From Nemertoderma westbladi (taxonomy: Eukaryota > Xenacoelomorpha > Nemertodermatida > Nemertodermatidae): a DNA stretch of 46,597 nucleotides. Under the pieces are notes generated by a model, which worked only from the letters and a program-made list of their open reading frames with translations, had not been told where the DNA came from and searched no databases. Made by a program: the position numbers and the translations under genes. Below are positions 20,512 through 30,879 of the stretch, one piece after another. The first letter of the stretch is position 1. Each line of letters begins with the position of its first letter. The stretch spans positions 1 through 46,597 of the forward strand of contig JAUCBJ010003188.1 of assembly GCA_032718475.1 (NCBI GenBank), given 5' to 3'.

Positions 20512-22806
20512 TTTGGATAAATCATGACAATATAAATACCGTTTGTTAGTGGACAACTAAGTAAACCATTCGCTAAAGATTTAAAATTAAAATAATTCAC
20601 ATATGAATAATTAAATGAACAATAAAGTATTCACCAATAAATAATAAGTAACTGATTTAGAATCCACCAATGAACATAATATGAAATGCAAACAATGCAA
20701 CGTTTCGCGTTAGTAATTAAATTAATTTTTTAATGTAGAGGGTCTATTAGTTGATTTATACGATTATAAAATGCAGGTGCCAAGTCTACCTAAGGCCTGG
20801 AGCTATGCCTTTTATTCACTCTATTGGCGAAGTAAAGTGTTTACAAATAGTTTGGTGGTATAGTCATTCTTTAGTTAAGTATCATATCCCCACATGCATT
20901 TATAACACCCGCCGATAGATTTCACTGTGTCACCGTCATTTAAGTATACGCAAGTTTTGTCTCCCACAGATGGACGCAGTGGAGTAGATAGTAACACTAC
21001 TAGCTCGAGCGAGCTCGAACATGCGAGATGGTCTTAATCCCGATATTTATGTAACACGATTTAGTTATACGGCTTCGCCGATGGCAAAAAGCAATCAGAG
21101 AACTACTGATCCATAAGAAACGATCTTATAAAGTTTATCTTAAATCTTATAAAATTACATAGTTTGATGTTAGGGTCTCTCCTACCACCACTTTTTATGA
21201 CATTCAAATTTTGCTCTGGTAAATCTGGTAAACGGCGCGGTTAACTCTATGCAGTACGCACAAAATCACCTTAATATAACCACACTTTTCAGAATTAGCA
21301 CACACCATCACCCACCCCAATTTTTTTAATTTATCATTATAGCGCTGATTTCCATCTTATAACCTGCACAAATACTAATTTGTTTATTGTTTTGGTAAGA
21401 TTCAGCTGTTCTGTAACAAGGGTTTTTATTGACATCGTGGTATTCTTCACATGGGGGTAACTGCTAAGTGAAATATAACGGTAGAAAGTGTGGAATTCTT
21501 CACATGGGCGGATTTTCCCCTGGAGATGTTTGAATTTGATTGCGTACGACAACAAACTAAGCTTCCTAAAATAGTTACTATTTAAGGAAGCTTAGTTACC
21601 GGTATCTCAATTCCCAATGATAAATAAAGCAGAATTACAAATAGTAACTATTGCATAAATTATATTTAAATTAAACGAAGCGAAAACTATTCCATTACAA
21701 AACCAAAGCACAATAAGGAGCAATGCAACTTATATTTATAAATAAACACGTTAATGAAATAAAAATTATTACAATACAAAATAGTAACCTTGAGTTAAAC
21801 AATACCTATATAACACTTTATTTAACCTAAGGCCAATTCAATCAATATCAAAAAGTTGTTAGTGTAAGTTATTTTAATTTCAAATAAAGATTATATTATG
21901 ATATTATATTATTATATTAATTAAATTATTTAACTAGGTTAAATAAAGTCCTAATTGTAAAGTCCTACTGAAATTTATCATTCAGAAAATCATAATTGTT
22001 TTGACATGATGCAAATCCTTCCTTCCAAAACTCAGATTTATATTTTGTTATATTGTATATATTTTTAATTTATATTTTTTACACCCCCATTAATCGCTAT
22101 AAAACTATTCCCACGCCATTTAATTATAAATTGAAATAAAATATAGGACCGAAAAATGAATTTCTTCATTATATTTTTGAATTAAAAATATAATTTTCAT
22201 CAATAATTTGAACAAGCTCACCAATCTGCCGGATTCATTGCGCGTGTTTTACCCCAAAAATTGCGTCCTCCGTTTCTGGGTGTTATAGTGTGACAAAGTT
22301 CGACACGATATTAGCACAAATTTTAAATTTTTACCGGGTAGCATTTTCAAGGTTTCACACCCCTCATACACAGAAATTCCGACTTTAGTTTGGGGAGAAT
22401 TTTCACTCCACCTATAAATTTTACGTAGACAAATCCCATAATTTAATTCTGGAGCATAATAAACTTGTTTTTGAGTTTGCAAACAGGAAAGTGGTGCCAT
22501 AAATAATTTAAATAATATGTTCTAGAATTATGGTTTCTCTATGAAAACTGTAGACAAAGAAATAGCTGCATTTTTGAGTGCTGAAACTAAATAATAAAAG
22601 CTAAAATAGTACGATTTTTTATACTTGAAATTTACATTATAAAAGAAATATGAGTGTAATATTATGGCCAATTTCACAACTTAATCTCCTTCGAGGTTTG
22701 TACTTCTGAGTTTGTACAAATTTTTGTTTGTTCTAATAAAACGGTTTTCGAAAATTTAAAAAAAATATCGAACGACGTAAAAGTAAAGACTTGTCGAGAC
22801 TCAACT
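20512..22806. other. Non-coding intergenic region
   Basis: This stretch holds the 5' flank of paralogue B and the 3' flank of the PAF-acetylhydrolase gene. I see no ORF with protein-like character; the 83-codon frame at 22249-22500 resembles nothing I know. A hairpin lies at 21555-21597, a GCTCGAGC repeat near 21003, and a TTCTAGAA word at 22520. Confidence 0.45.
21555..21597. repeat. Palindromic hairpin with 13-bp arms
   Basis: AACTAAGCTTCCT at 21555-21567 is inverted exactly at 21585-21597, with a partly self-complementary centre. Fragments of the loop (AATAGTAACTA) recur at about 21642 and 21780, so this may be a tiny dispersed repeat. Confidence 0.6.
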
Positions 22807-24201
22807 TCAATCTTTGTAGTCTGTCCCCCAGATGAAGTAAGACTGATTGTCGTGTAACGTCCCACTTAGATTGGATGAGTCCTGAGCCACCGATGTGAGA
22901 TGAACCGAATTCAACCAGGATGAGTAAACATCCAGACTGAGACACCATCCCTGCTCCCCAGTCAGTACAGAGACACCGTCGCTGGGAGCGGGTCGGGAAG
23001 ACTGCCTACTAAACAGCCTCCCTACGGCGGCCAATAGACCCAAAGGGTATTTTATATAGGAACCGTTGAATATAGTAAGAAGGTCAGTACATGTGTAGTG
23101 AGTGGCTTCCTTAATGGTGACAACGTTGCTGGCTAACGACCCACGATGCAGTCCATGGTCCAAAACCGCCAACTTTCTCTGGAACACTCGAATTCCCTCG
23201 AGGTTTATTCTCCATTGGAATTTTTCGTAGTTGAGAAACATCAGCGGTTTCTCGCCGAGTTTGGACAACTTCCGTGCTTCTTCGTGGACAGGGTACATCC
23301 ACGCGTCGAAACAGAATGCCGATGTGAAACACTCGTAGGTCTGTAACGCTCTCACCGCCGTGGCACCACCGAACGAGTGCCCACTCAGACTAACTCCTTT
23401 ACTAAAGTCCAACCTATTCCGCCATCCATCCAAAACAAATTCTTCCTTCTCATCGAAAGGTATGGATATTTCGTTTAAACGTTGTCCAGAATTCAAATTC
23501 CTCATAAGATCAAAAGCGTTTTTACATTCACGACTCCGCGTGCAGACTTGCGTGTTTCTCGTTGCGTAATTCTCGGTTTCTAACCGCAACGCCTTGAACC
23601 AGGTCAATCCGCCAGCTGCGTCTAGTTGCCGTGCGAGACAAGCGGACCCGTCGGCATGCTCTATAGCCGCTACCACGTAGCCTTTCGACGCCATTTCGGA
23701 GCAGAGCAGAGAGTAAGTTGTGCGACAACCGCCGTTGCCATGAGAAAATATGATAAGGGGAAACTGTGTAGGATTATCATCGTTTTTGGCAATCGATGCG
23801 TTTTGAATAACCGGACATAGAGGGTTGCAGGACACCCAAGTGCCCACACGGCCCATCCACTGCGGACGATCCCTGGCCGACTTCATGTTTACATAAGCTG
23901 TAGCGTAGTCTGGCTCTGGAAACCAGTTCGGCCATCGATCGACTTGGGATTTCAGATAAGCTTCCTTATCGTCAGCAGTTTCGTGGAACAGATGCGGGAA
24001 GTAGAGTCGTAAGAAAACCTCTTTGTTTGCGAGATCGGCGCATCCCACAGAGTAGTGGCCCGAGGATACTGGGAGGTAGACACGGTTTCGGATCGTAGAC
24101 GCTTTTCTCGAAGGCACCATGTTCGTTGCTGGTCTATTCCAGTTGCAATTTTCTACTGTAGTAGCGCAGCCCGGCGTGTGCTGTACTTTTCTCCCTGGCA
24201 T
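22807..24201 (-). CDS. Platelet-activating-factor acetylhydrolase (type II / plasma-type family)
   Basis: This 464-residue intronless ORF starts at the ATG at 24201. Family enzymes hydrolyse the sn-2 acetyl or short oxidised acyl group of PAF and oxidised phospholipids. The alpha/beta-hydrolase landmarks are complete: strand plus oxyanion motif PLIIFSHGNGG (148-158), nucleophile elbow GHSFGG with Ser276, catalytic Asp299 in CFDAWMYP, and catalytic His368 in EATHYT. Their spacing matches vertebrate PAF-AH. There is no evident signal peptide and residue 2 is Pro, so neither secretion nor N-myristoylation is supported; a cytosolic enzyme is likely. It is somewhat longer than the vertebrate type II enzyme (about 390), with extra residues at both ends. 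The lack of introns suggests a retrogene or a lineage that has lost introns. It shares strand but no evident function with its neighbours. Confidence 0.92.
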   Translation of the reverse strand: MPGRKVQHTPGCATTVENCNWNRPATNMVPSRKASTIRNRVYLPVSSGHYSVGCADLANKEVFLRLYFPHLFHETADDKEAYLKSQVDRWPNWFPEPDYATAYVNMKSARDRPQWMGRVGTWVSCNPLCPVIQNASIAKNDDNPTQFPLIIFSHGNGGCRTTYSLLCSEMASKGYVVAAIEHADGSACLARQLDAAGGLTWFKALRLETENYATRNTQVCTRSRECKNAFDLMRNLNSGQRLNEISIPFDEKEEFVLDGWRNRLDFSKGVSLSGHSFGGATAVRALQTYECFTSAFCFDAWMYPVHEEARKLSKLGEKPLMFLNYEKFQWRINLEGIRVFQRKLAVLDHGLHRGSLASNVVTIKEATHYTCTDLLTIFNGSYIKYPLGLLAAVGRLFSRQSSRPAPSDGVSVLTGEQGWCLSLDVYSSWLNSVHLTSVAQDSSNLSGTLHDNQSYFIWGTDYKD

Positions 24202-24754
24202 ACTGCATACTGTGGCCTACCTGACCTAGTGCTAGGCATTGTACCGGTACAGAGGAGTCTTTCGTGTCAGTGTCAGTAGCCTAGTGAGACATTCAGTCAA
24301 CAATATGGATACTTTGATTTCCGCGTTATTAACAATAAAGTGTGGGGAGAGGAGAGCCACGACAAAAGCGAACCTAACGCTAACATCAGAACATGCTTCT
24401 TAATACTGGGCAAATCGTCGTCGCTCGTCGTTGCCCATGTCCGTCGTCCGTCAATCTGTCTGGCTCAATTTTTCTACGCCAATATCTCACCAACAGCTCA
24501 GTCAATTTTTTGATATGTGGTATAATGTAGTAGATAACAAATTTAGAATACAGTAATTCATAATTCAATTTGTGTGGCTAAAACTTAAAAAACACAAAAA
24601 ATTATACTAAATTAGGCCATCCTCTCTGTCTCTTTATTCATAGTAGGCCGCTATATTCTATCTATATTCTATTTACTAACCACATCAACTAAATTAATTG
24701 TCTGGTGGTGATTTTCGATCATTTACTAATTACTAATTTTTCGAGTATTATTTC
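24202..24754. other. Upstream flank of the PAF-acetylhydrolase gene
   Basis: This stretch holds the putative promoter and 5' UTR. It contains a GTACCGGTAC palindrome at about 24241 and no ORF I consider real. No TATA box could be assigned. Confidence 0.35.
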
Positions 24755-24918
24755 ATTTTTTTCGAAAGTAAAAAGTAACATTTTTTTTCATTTTTTAGGA
24801 AGTATTATTTTTTCGTATTTTTCGAAAGTATATTTTTCATTTTTTTTGAAAGTATTTTTTTCATTTTTTTTCGAAAGTATTTTTTTCATTTTTTGTTTCT
24901 AACTGTTCATTTTTTGTT
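24755..24918. repeat. T-rich tandem repeat (TTTTTTCGAAAGTA units)
   Basis: Several degenerate units of about 25 bp contain TTTTTCGAAAGTATTTTTT. The complementary version occurs at 26075-26165, so the two tracts form an inverted pair around the 24931-25818 element. Confidence 0.65.
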
Positions 24919-24930
24919 ATTATTATAATA

Positions 24931-25818
24931 CACCATAACCCTTAATACAACAACCATTTTTAGGGGTCGGAACCCCCCCCCCCCTTATTTTTTTTCAAAT
25001 TTCAATAAAATGCTACGAAATTTGGTATGATGATAGATCGACACCTTTTCTTACTGGTGGCCTGGCCGGATTTTTTAATTTATGAGCTATTTCGATTCAA
25101 CAAGCCGTTAAAGATCGTCTATTTCGCAATATTTAGCCACTTTCGTCAGCTTTATTTTTCGTCTTTGGAATGAGATCTAGATATCCTTAGAAACGCCTTC
25201 ATCTGCAGATTCCGAATATGAAACCCGTTGTAAATTTCACCAAGAACTTCCGGAGATATTATCAAAATACTAAGGTGTAAATTTTTGTGACGTAAATCGC
25301 TATAATTCTAATGTTTTTTTTTACTCAATTCTAGAATATTATTATGGGTAATGAAATAACAAGATGGAGAGTTTTAAACGCTCAGCTAAATAATAATTAA
25401 TATTCTAGAATAAAGACAACAAAACATCAGAATTATAGCGATTTACGTCTCTAAATTTACACATTAGTATTTTGATAATATCTTTACCAATTTTTGGTTA
25501 AATTTAAAACGGTTTTCAGATTCGGAATCTACAGATGAAGGCGGTTCTAATGGTATATTACATTTCAAAGACGTAAAATAAAGTCTACGGAGGTGGTTAA
25601 ACATTGCTAAATATACATTTTTTAAGGGCTTGTTGTATCGAAATAACTGAGAAATGGAAAAATCCGGCCAGGGCCAGGCCACCAGTAAGATAAGGTGTCG
25701 ATCTACAGTATCATCATACCGAATTTAGGAGCATTTTATTGAAAAATTTGAAAAAAATTAGGGGGGGGGGGGGGGCTCCGACCACATAAAAATGGTAGTT
25801 GTATTAAAGGTTATGGTG
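24931..25818. mobile_element. Foldback element with C/G-tract ends, TA target duplication
   Basis: The element starts after TA (24929-24930) with CACCATAACC and ends with the inverse GGTTATGGTG before TA (25819-25820). Inverted similarity runs through both arms of roughly 400 bp, including a C run at 24973-24984 opposite a G run at 25761-25775. The loop is about 60-70 nt and is bordered by TTCTAGAA at 25329 and 25403. It shares G tract, ~50-bp shoulder, ATGGTG-TA end and TTCTAGAA turn with the 17.1-kb element, so both belong to one structural family. No ORF is carried. Confidence 0.8.
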
Positions 25819-26074
25819 TATGTGTATTGAACTGTGTATTAAATTGCTGATTACTATTTTTGTAATGGAAGAGGCTTTTCATGACTATTTTGATCACGAC
25901 TATTCGTTTGACGATAGGCCTATTACTGTAGGATAACTTTGCAAGGAAAGCCAAATGTGATTGTGTCTACAAGGACAATTCGACGACACAAGCATCGACT
26001 TACTGGAACCTTTAGAAAGTAATTTAATGTAGGGGCATCCCACATATAGTGGCAGCAATTAAACATTCCAAAAA

Positions 26075-26165
26075 AAATGTAAAAATTCTTTCGAAAAAAA
26101 TACTTTAGAAACTTGCTTTCGAAAATATGAAAAAAATACTTTTATTCTTAAATTTGTACTTTTTT
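26075..26165. repeat. A-rich tract complementary to 24755-24918
   Basis: Units such as TTCGAAAAAAATACTTTAGA and CTTTCGAAAATATG are the complement of the T-rich units 1.2 kb to the left. A less regular continuation with CGAAAAAGT words runs to about 26270. Confidence 0.55.
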
Positions 26166-26473
26166 GCTCGAATTTACCCCAAAATCGGGAAAAAAGGACT
26201 TTTTTCCTAGCGAAAAAGTTACCATAGGATTGTATTGGTTTTACTTTTTTCCCGGCGAAAAAGTAAAATATTTTTTTTGGTGGAATTTCTTAAATTGTAT
26301 TAAATGTGTTGAAATAGCATCGACGTAGAAAAGGTTTGCACGTAATTTGAGCAAAATCTGGTTAACTAAACTACGGTACGGGATCCAGAGGGGGTGCTGA
26401 GGAGGCTCTAGCCCCTCTCATGGCCATGAAGTAAAGAACATCATTATTATTTTACTGAAAAGGTATATACAGT

Positions 26474-26735
26474 AATATTATAACTTAGGATGGGCACATC
26501 TTTGGAAAGTCGGCAATGACGGCCAGGTAGGATCGAACTGCGCTGATGAACTGGTGACCTCCGGGAGGTAAATTGCGGACATACAAGGTATCAGGTAGTA
26601 CTTCCAGGTCTACCTTTTATTATCTGAACCGCTGGCTGAATGGTTAGAGCGACGGACTTCCAACACGGAGGTCACCAGGTCGATCCCACCTGGACGTCAT
26701 TGCCGACTTTACAAAGATGTGCCCAACAAAAGTTA
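26474..26735. repeat. Inverted pair of tRNA-like SINE pieces
   Basis: The left segment (about 26474-26575) and right segment (about 26660-26735) are inverted copies; AAAGTCGGCAATGACG at 26505-26520 is inverted near 26696-26711. The complementarity extends outward through GGGCACATCTTT and an AT-rich TAATATTATAACTT. The right half contains the tRNA-like head described separately. Confidence 0.7.
26630..26694 (+). ncRNA. tRNA-derived SINE head (not a functional tRNA)
   Basis: TGGCTGAATGGTTAGAGCG resembles a tRNA A box and D arm, and GGTCGATCCC, 28 nt after it, resembles a B box. Acceptor and anticodon stems do not pair well, so this is a tRNA-derived SINE promoter rather than a tRNA gene. Confidence 0.5.
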
Positions 26736-26894
26736 TAATAATATGAAACCACTCATTCACCCATAACACCAATAATAAATTATAAGGTATATATTCTCAC
26801 TTTCTCTTTACTAATTCAGAGATCTTCAACAGACTTCCGAACCCATGAGCCAAGGTAGAAGTTAGAAGATGTCATTCAAATGACTTATCAGTTA

Positions 26895-27250
26895 ATCCAG
26901 CGATTTAATATCACAATCATTTTTTTGTTGGTCTGAGTCCATGTTTACTGTCAGAATTTTGGTCTTTGTGATATTCACATAGATAGGCCTACCAACACTG
27001 GATGCATGCAGCCTTCTCTAAGCTAGTTTTAACAACGTCTGCGCTCATTCCTATGTATCTTAGAGTAAACCTAAATCATCAGCAACACCAAGATCGATTA
27101 GCTGCTGGGGACACATGACCTCACATGATGGTAAACATAATACCACCCCATCAGCAATTTGAATATCGAAAGATGTCTGCCGCATTTAGTCCACCTCAAT
27201 AATAAAGAAGAAGAGGGCTAATGTGGCGCCTAGGAGGACACCCCAGAGAA
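26895..27250 (-). pseudogene. Non-LTR retrotransposon reverse transcriptase fragment, dead
   Basis: Minus-strand reading gives LGATLALFFFIIEVD, MRQTS, ADGVVLC, VADDLGLL and VNITKTKILTVN in one general order. These recall the GCLLSP.LF, DYADD.CLL and KTK motifs of CR1/RTE-like reverse transcriptases. Stops interrupt the frame at several points (for example just before MRQTS and after LGLL). The flanks carry no endonuclease and no 3' tail that I can recognise. Confidence 0.5.
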
Positions 27251-27354
27251 CCTCGAATGTATTTGCGTCCCACAAGTAGATGATTCAAGGGTTGTGGAAC
27301 CGTAATAAACCGGTCTTATTGGAAATCCAATATGTACAATCAGGGACGGATTAA

Positions 27355-27368
27355 GGGGGGGGGGGGGG
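27355..27368. repeat. Run of 14 G in a decayed repeat end
   Basis: The G run follows CAGGGACGGATTAA and is followed by further GGGGCAG and GGGGGGCC clusters. It is a typical decayed repeat terminus, and could form a G-quadruplex on paper. Confidence 0.6.
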
Positions 27369-27419
27369 CAACAGGGGCAGCTGCCGGGGGGCCGTAAGTT
27401 GGAAGGGGCCCGCAAGTTA

Positions 27420-27926
27420 GGAGAAATTTACCGAACATTATCTCACTGATAAAACAACCTCATTTATTTATTAATTTCTGGCTGTTCAATAAATATTTAG
27501 AATATATCTCACATATAGCACCATTCAGAGCACAGTGTCCCAGAGATTGTTTAAATTGTTTTAAAAAAAATTTGAAAGTGTAAAGTAATGCTTAACGGAA
27601 AACGTTAGCAAAAAGCAAAAGCTATTTAAAATAATAGTAAATTATTACTGTATTACAATTAACATTTAATTTTAATTAATTTTATTAATTTTGTGTCTAA
27701 TTTATTGATATACCAATATATTCGTTCCTAAATATAGAATTGATGTCTTTTGGATAGTGTAATTTTAGGAAAAAATTATTATTATTTAAAATTTATAATA
27801 ATAAAGGACTATTTTTCGTTAAAAAAAAGTAAGCGGAACTCACTGCTTTTTTCACTGATTTTTCAATTTAGCGAAATTCAACTATTTATGTCTATAGTGT
27901 TTTCCGTTACGTTTTTATATTGAATA
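27420..27926. other. AT-rich non-coding stretch left of the repeat array
   Basis: No ORF and no core-repeat units are visible. This marks the left boundary of the hairpin-bounded array that begins at 27927. Confidence 0.5.
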
Positions 27927-27962
27927 CTAGAAAGCCCGTGGCCTTAGGCCACGGCTTTCTAG
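27927..27962. repeat. Hairpin H1
   Basis: The 36-nt hairpin CTAGAAAGC-C-CGTGGCC / GGCCACG-GCTTTCTAG has a TTA loop and one bulged C. Confidence 0.85.
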
Positions 27963-28099
27963 TTCACAAGCTTCTATACAATCAATCAATCAATGGACAA
28001 TATCAAACATAAATATATTAATTAATTAACTTAACAAAACTTTACATAAGACTAACAGACTGATCCCGTTTTAGTTTCAGCTACATACAATAATAAACA

Positions 28100-29152
28100 C
28101 GTTCGTGGGGCCTTCGCGCAGGACGAGGCCCAATTATGAGATACAAATTAAAATTGAGCGACTGTATCACAAAATCAGTATTTGAGAAATTTAACCATAC
28201 TGACAATCAATCAAAGAAAGGGGGACAGTACGTGTTCAGCCCAACTTATTTCCAATCACACGTTCAATATGTGAAGCCATGTGGTTTATAGGAAATATCG
28301 AGAATTCGAGAAAATCGAGAATACGAGAAACTCGATCGAAATACCTGCTCATCCCAGTATCCGTCCGTAGTCACCGGACAGCTGCGGTTTATTCCCGTAG
28401 AACAGTAGAATTCCCGCAGCTTCCGACCCAATTCGACAACGAATTCGCCTCACACTTTCGCGTGGCAGAGAACGTAATCCAGTACAATACACGTCTGCCC
28501 GACTTTCAACAATTTCCCCCAGGCGATCCCAGAATCCGGCTGTCCGGGCCGCCACTAAACCCAAATCGCAATCCTTGTCGATTCGTCCAGTCGGCGACGT
28601 AAGTCGGACTCTTCCCACCGCACTCCAAGGTGGGTGGCCTGAGTGAGGCATGAGGAACTTGGCAGTGGCCCGCATTACGATCCGACCGACTGCCGTATTC
28701 TCAGTGTAGTAAATATAATCTTACTGACAAGCAAGCAATTCCGTACTATTTATTCCTCAGTTAATCGCATCTTGATGCCACTCGGCTGCTCGGGTCCAGA
28801 TACATTGGACTGTCGAAAGCTGTTTAGATGAAGAAGTTGTTTAGCGTTGTTTCTCCTAGCAACCAGCTGATGCCAAGCCTAATAATTTTTGGGTAGATTA
28901 ATTTATTATAACTGTAAGACAGTTACACAGATGCTGCACGAAGACCCCACGCAAATTCAACTTGGAAAATTTCTAAAATTTGGTCAGACTACATGTGTAC
29001 CAAGTTTGGTTAAATTTCATTAACATTTGGCTGAGTTATTAACGTTTAAAATTTGACACGACAGAATGACAGAACGACAGAGCAACAGACACACCGATTG
29101 AGTTAGTGGTACCTGTATGCTAAGCTCGCTTACTTTCGTCGCTCGCCCCACA
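28100..29152. mobile_element. 1.05-kb insertion in block R
   Basis: Block S reads ...ACATACAATAATGAACATAAGGC without interruption at 30981-31004, whereas in R the same text is split after AATAAACA and resumes at 29151 with CATAAGGC. The intervening DNA is GC-richer at its left, has overlapping meaningless ORFs on both strands (28279-28675), and ends with CCAAGTTTGGTTAAATT.. and ACAGA-rich text. A CA dinucleotide is present at both junctions. Its left edge matches 9684-9715. It is probably another non-autonomous element; class unknown. Confidence 0.65.
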
Positions 29153-30118
29153 TAAGGCTTTATGTTGTAGTAGATACCTACCAAGTAACACCTCCAATGG
29201 ATTACAAATAATAAAATGGGAAAAGGTTTTAACTGTGTGTGATATTTTCCCCTTTAGTGGAAAACTGTGTAACTGCAGAGTAGTGGTTAGCGTCCTCGCA
29301 AACATAACCTATAGTGCAGTAGGTCACTGCAGCAACTCTATCGTATTAAAATGGAAAGTTTTAATTTCAGACATTTCGCCCCCTAGTGGCAGATTGCATA
29401 ATTTTGCACTGGTTAGCGTCCTCCCCAAACACGAAGACTATGGTGTAGTACTGTAGTCCTCTGCCAAGTACCAAGTATCAGCAAAAAAGCATTCATAAAC
29501 AACAAAATTGTAGGTTTTCTATTTCAGACATTTCATCCCCTAATAGCGGTAGATTGGGGAACTATAGACAATTCTGTGACTCCATAAAGATACAGCCTAT
29601 GCTGTAGTAGATGCCTACGAAGTTTCAGTCCAAACTGATTTTAAATAACAAAGTTGAAGAATATGTTCACTTCCAGACATTTGCCCTCTAGTGGTAGACT
29701 GGGGAATTGTAGAAGACACTGCGACTCCGTGAAGATACAGCCTATGGTGTAGTAAATAGCTACCAAAGCATTAAAAACAACCAAATGAGATCAGGTTTTC
29801 ACTATCGGACAATTCGCCCTCTAGCGGCGGGTGGTGGAACTTCAGACGGCTCTGAGTATTACTTTGCAACGAGTTTGGGCGAGACCTATCTAACAAGCTA
29901 TATAATAACATATTAGCTATATAACTAACAAAACAATAAACTAACACAATAGAACAGGTTCTAGTTTTATTTTTGAGAGTAATCAGCTGTTATTTGCGTC
30001 GAATTTCCCCTGGAGAGGGATGAATTATTATTTCCCCTATCTGAGCCGATGATAAACACACACCCAGACCAGACAGATAATAATTGATATTTATATTTAT
30101 TAGATTTTAAATGTATGT

Positions 30119-30667
30119 ATAATATTAGATAAAATAATAATACAGTAAGTAGGCCTACAGAAATAATCACTTTTAATATTCAGAACAATAAAATAATATA
30201 AAAACTAAAATGTTATAAACCTCTCTTTCCACGCAGCCATTATTGATTGAGAAAGCAGAATTAGTCTTGGACAGTTCGCAACAGACAACCCACCCCAATC
30301 AACACTCCAGCTTGGCTTGCTCCTTACCTGTGCCCAGCCAGCTAGCTACGAGTTCAATAATTACCCAACGTTGCTACAGTATGATACAGATAACAATCCT
30401 TCCCTATTCAATAACAATAGGCCAATTCGATCCTGCGTGTCGAATATGACATATTTATACACTATTTGATTTTTAATCAATAAATAATCATACATATTTA
30501 TATTAAACACTCGAACAAAATAAATACTTTGTGAGAATGGGACACGGCGAATCTACTCATGTTAATTTTATACCAGATGGGATAAATGTTACCCCTCTAA
30601 ATAATTAATTACCGATAGAAGAACCGAAATAATTCGATAAATTTCGCCCGAATGAACACAAAATACG
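30119..30667 (+). repeat. Q-type segment (copy in R)
   Basis: It shares ordered text with 37542, 43859 and 46051: TAATATTAGATAAAATAATA, GAGAAAGCAGAATTA, CACCCCAATCAACACTCCAG, GTGCCCAGCCAGCTAGCT, GGACACGGCGAATCTAC. The copies here are the most diverged. Confidence 0.75.
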
Positions 30668-30843
30668 CATTCACGCAAGCAAACGCGTAAAATTAGCCTC
30701 GAGATTGCGATAGTTTACGTGCTCAGGACGAGAGCTTTCGATCGATGTATCATTTGCTCAGATTGGTGCATGTGTGTCGAAGCGTATAGCTTGGACAGAC
30801 TCACAGACTCACAGACAGACAGAGGATATTTATATATATAGAA
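30668..30843 (+). repeat. Type-A tail (block R)
   Basis: Contains GCATTCACGCAAGC, GAGAGCTTTCGATCGATGTA, GCGTATAGCTTGGACAGAC, a short ACAGA microsatellite and TATTTATATATA, then abuts hairpin H2. Confidence 0.75.
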
Positions 30844-30879
30844 CTAGAAAGCCCGTGGCCTTCGGCCACGTCTTTCTAG
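30844..30879. repeat. Hairpin H2
   Basis: The 36-nt hairpin has a TTC loop and one mismatched base near the middle of the 3' arm. Confidence 0.8.

Larger units (their letters stand above)
27927..30843 (+). repeat. Array block R
   Basis: The block begins at hairpin H1, carries a 1.05-kb insertion (28100-29152), then about five core units (29151-29850). A segment shared with Q-type blocks follows (about 30119-30667), then a type-A tail (30668-30843). It is the only block combining the Q-type segment with a type-A tail, so it looks chimeric. Confidence 0.7.

Noticed and set aside
22249-22500. 83-codon minus-strand ORF as a gene
   Set aside because: No recognisable motif, paralogue or conserved context; it could be chance.
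26630-26694. Functional tRNA gene
   Set aside because: A- and B-box-like segments exist but anticodon and acceptor stems do not pair, and the copy lies in an inverted SINE-like repeat.
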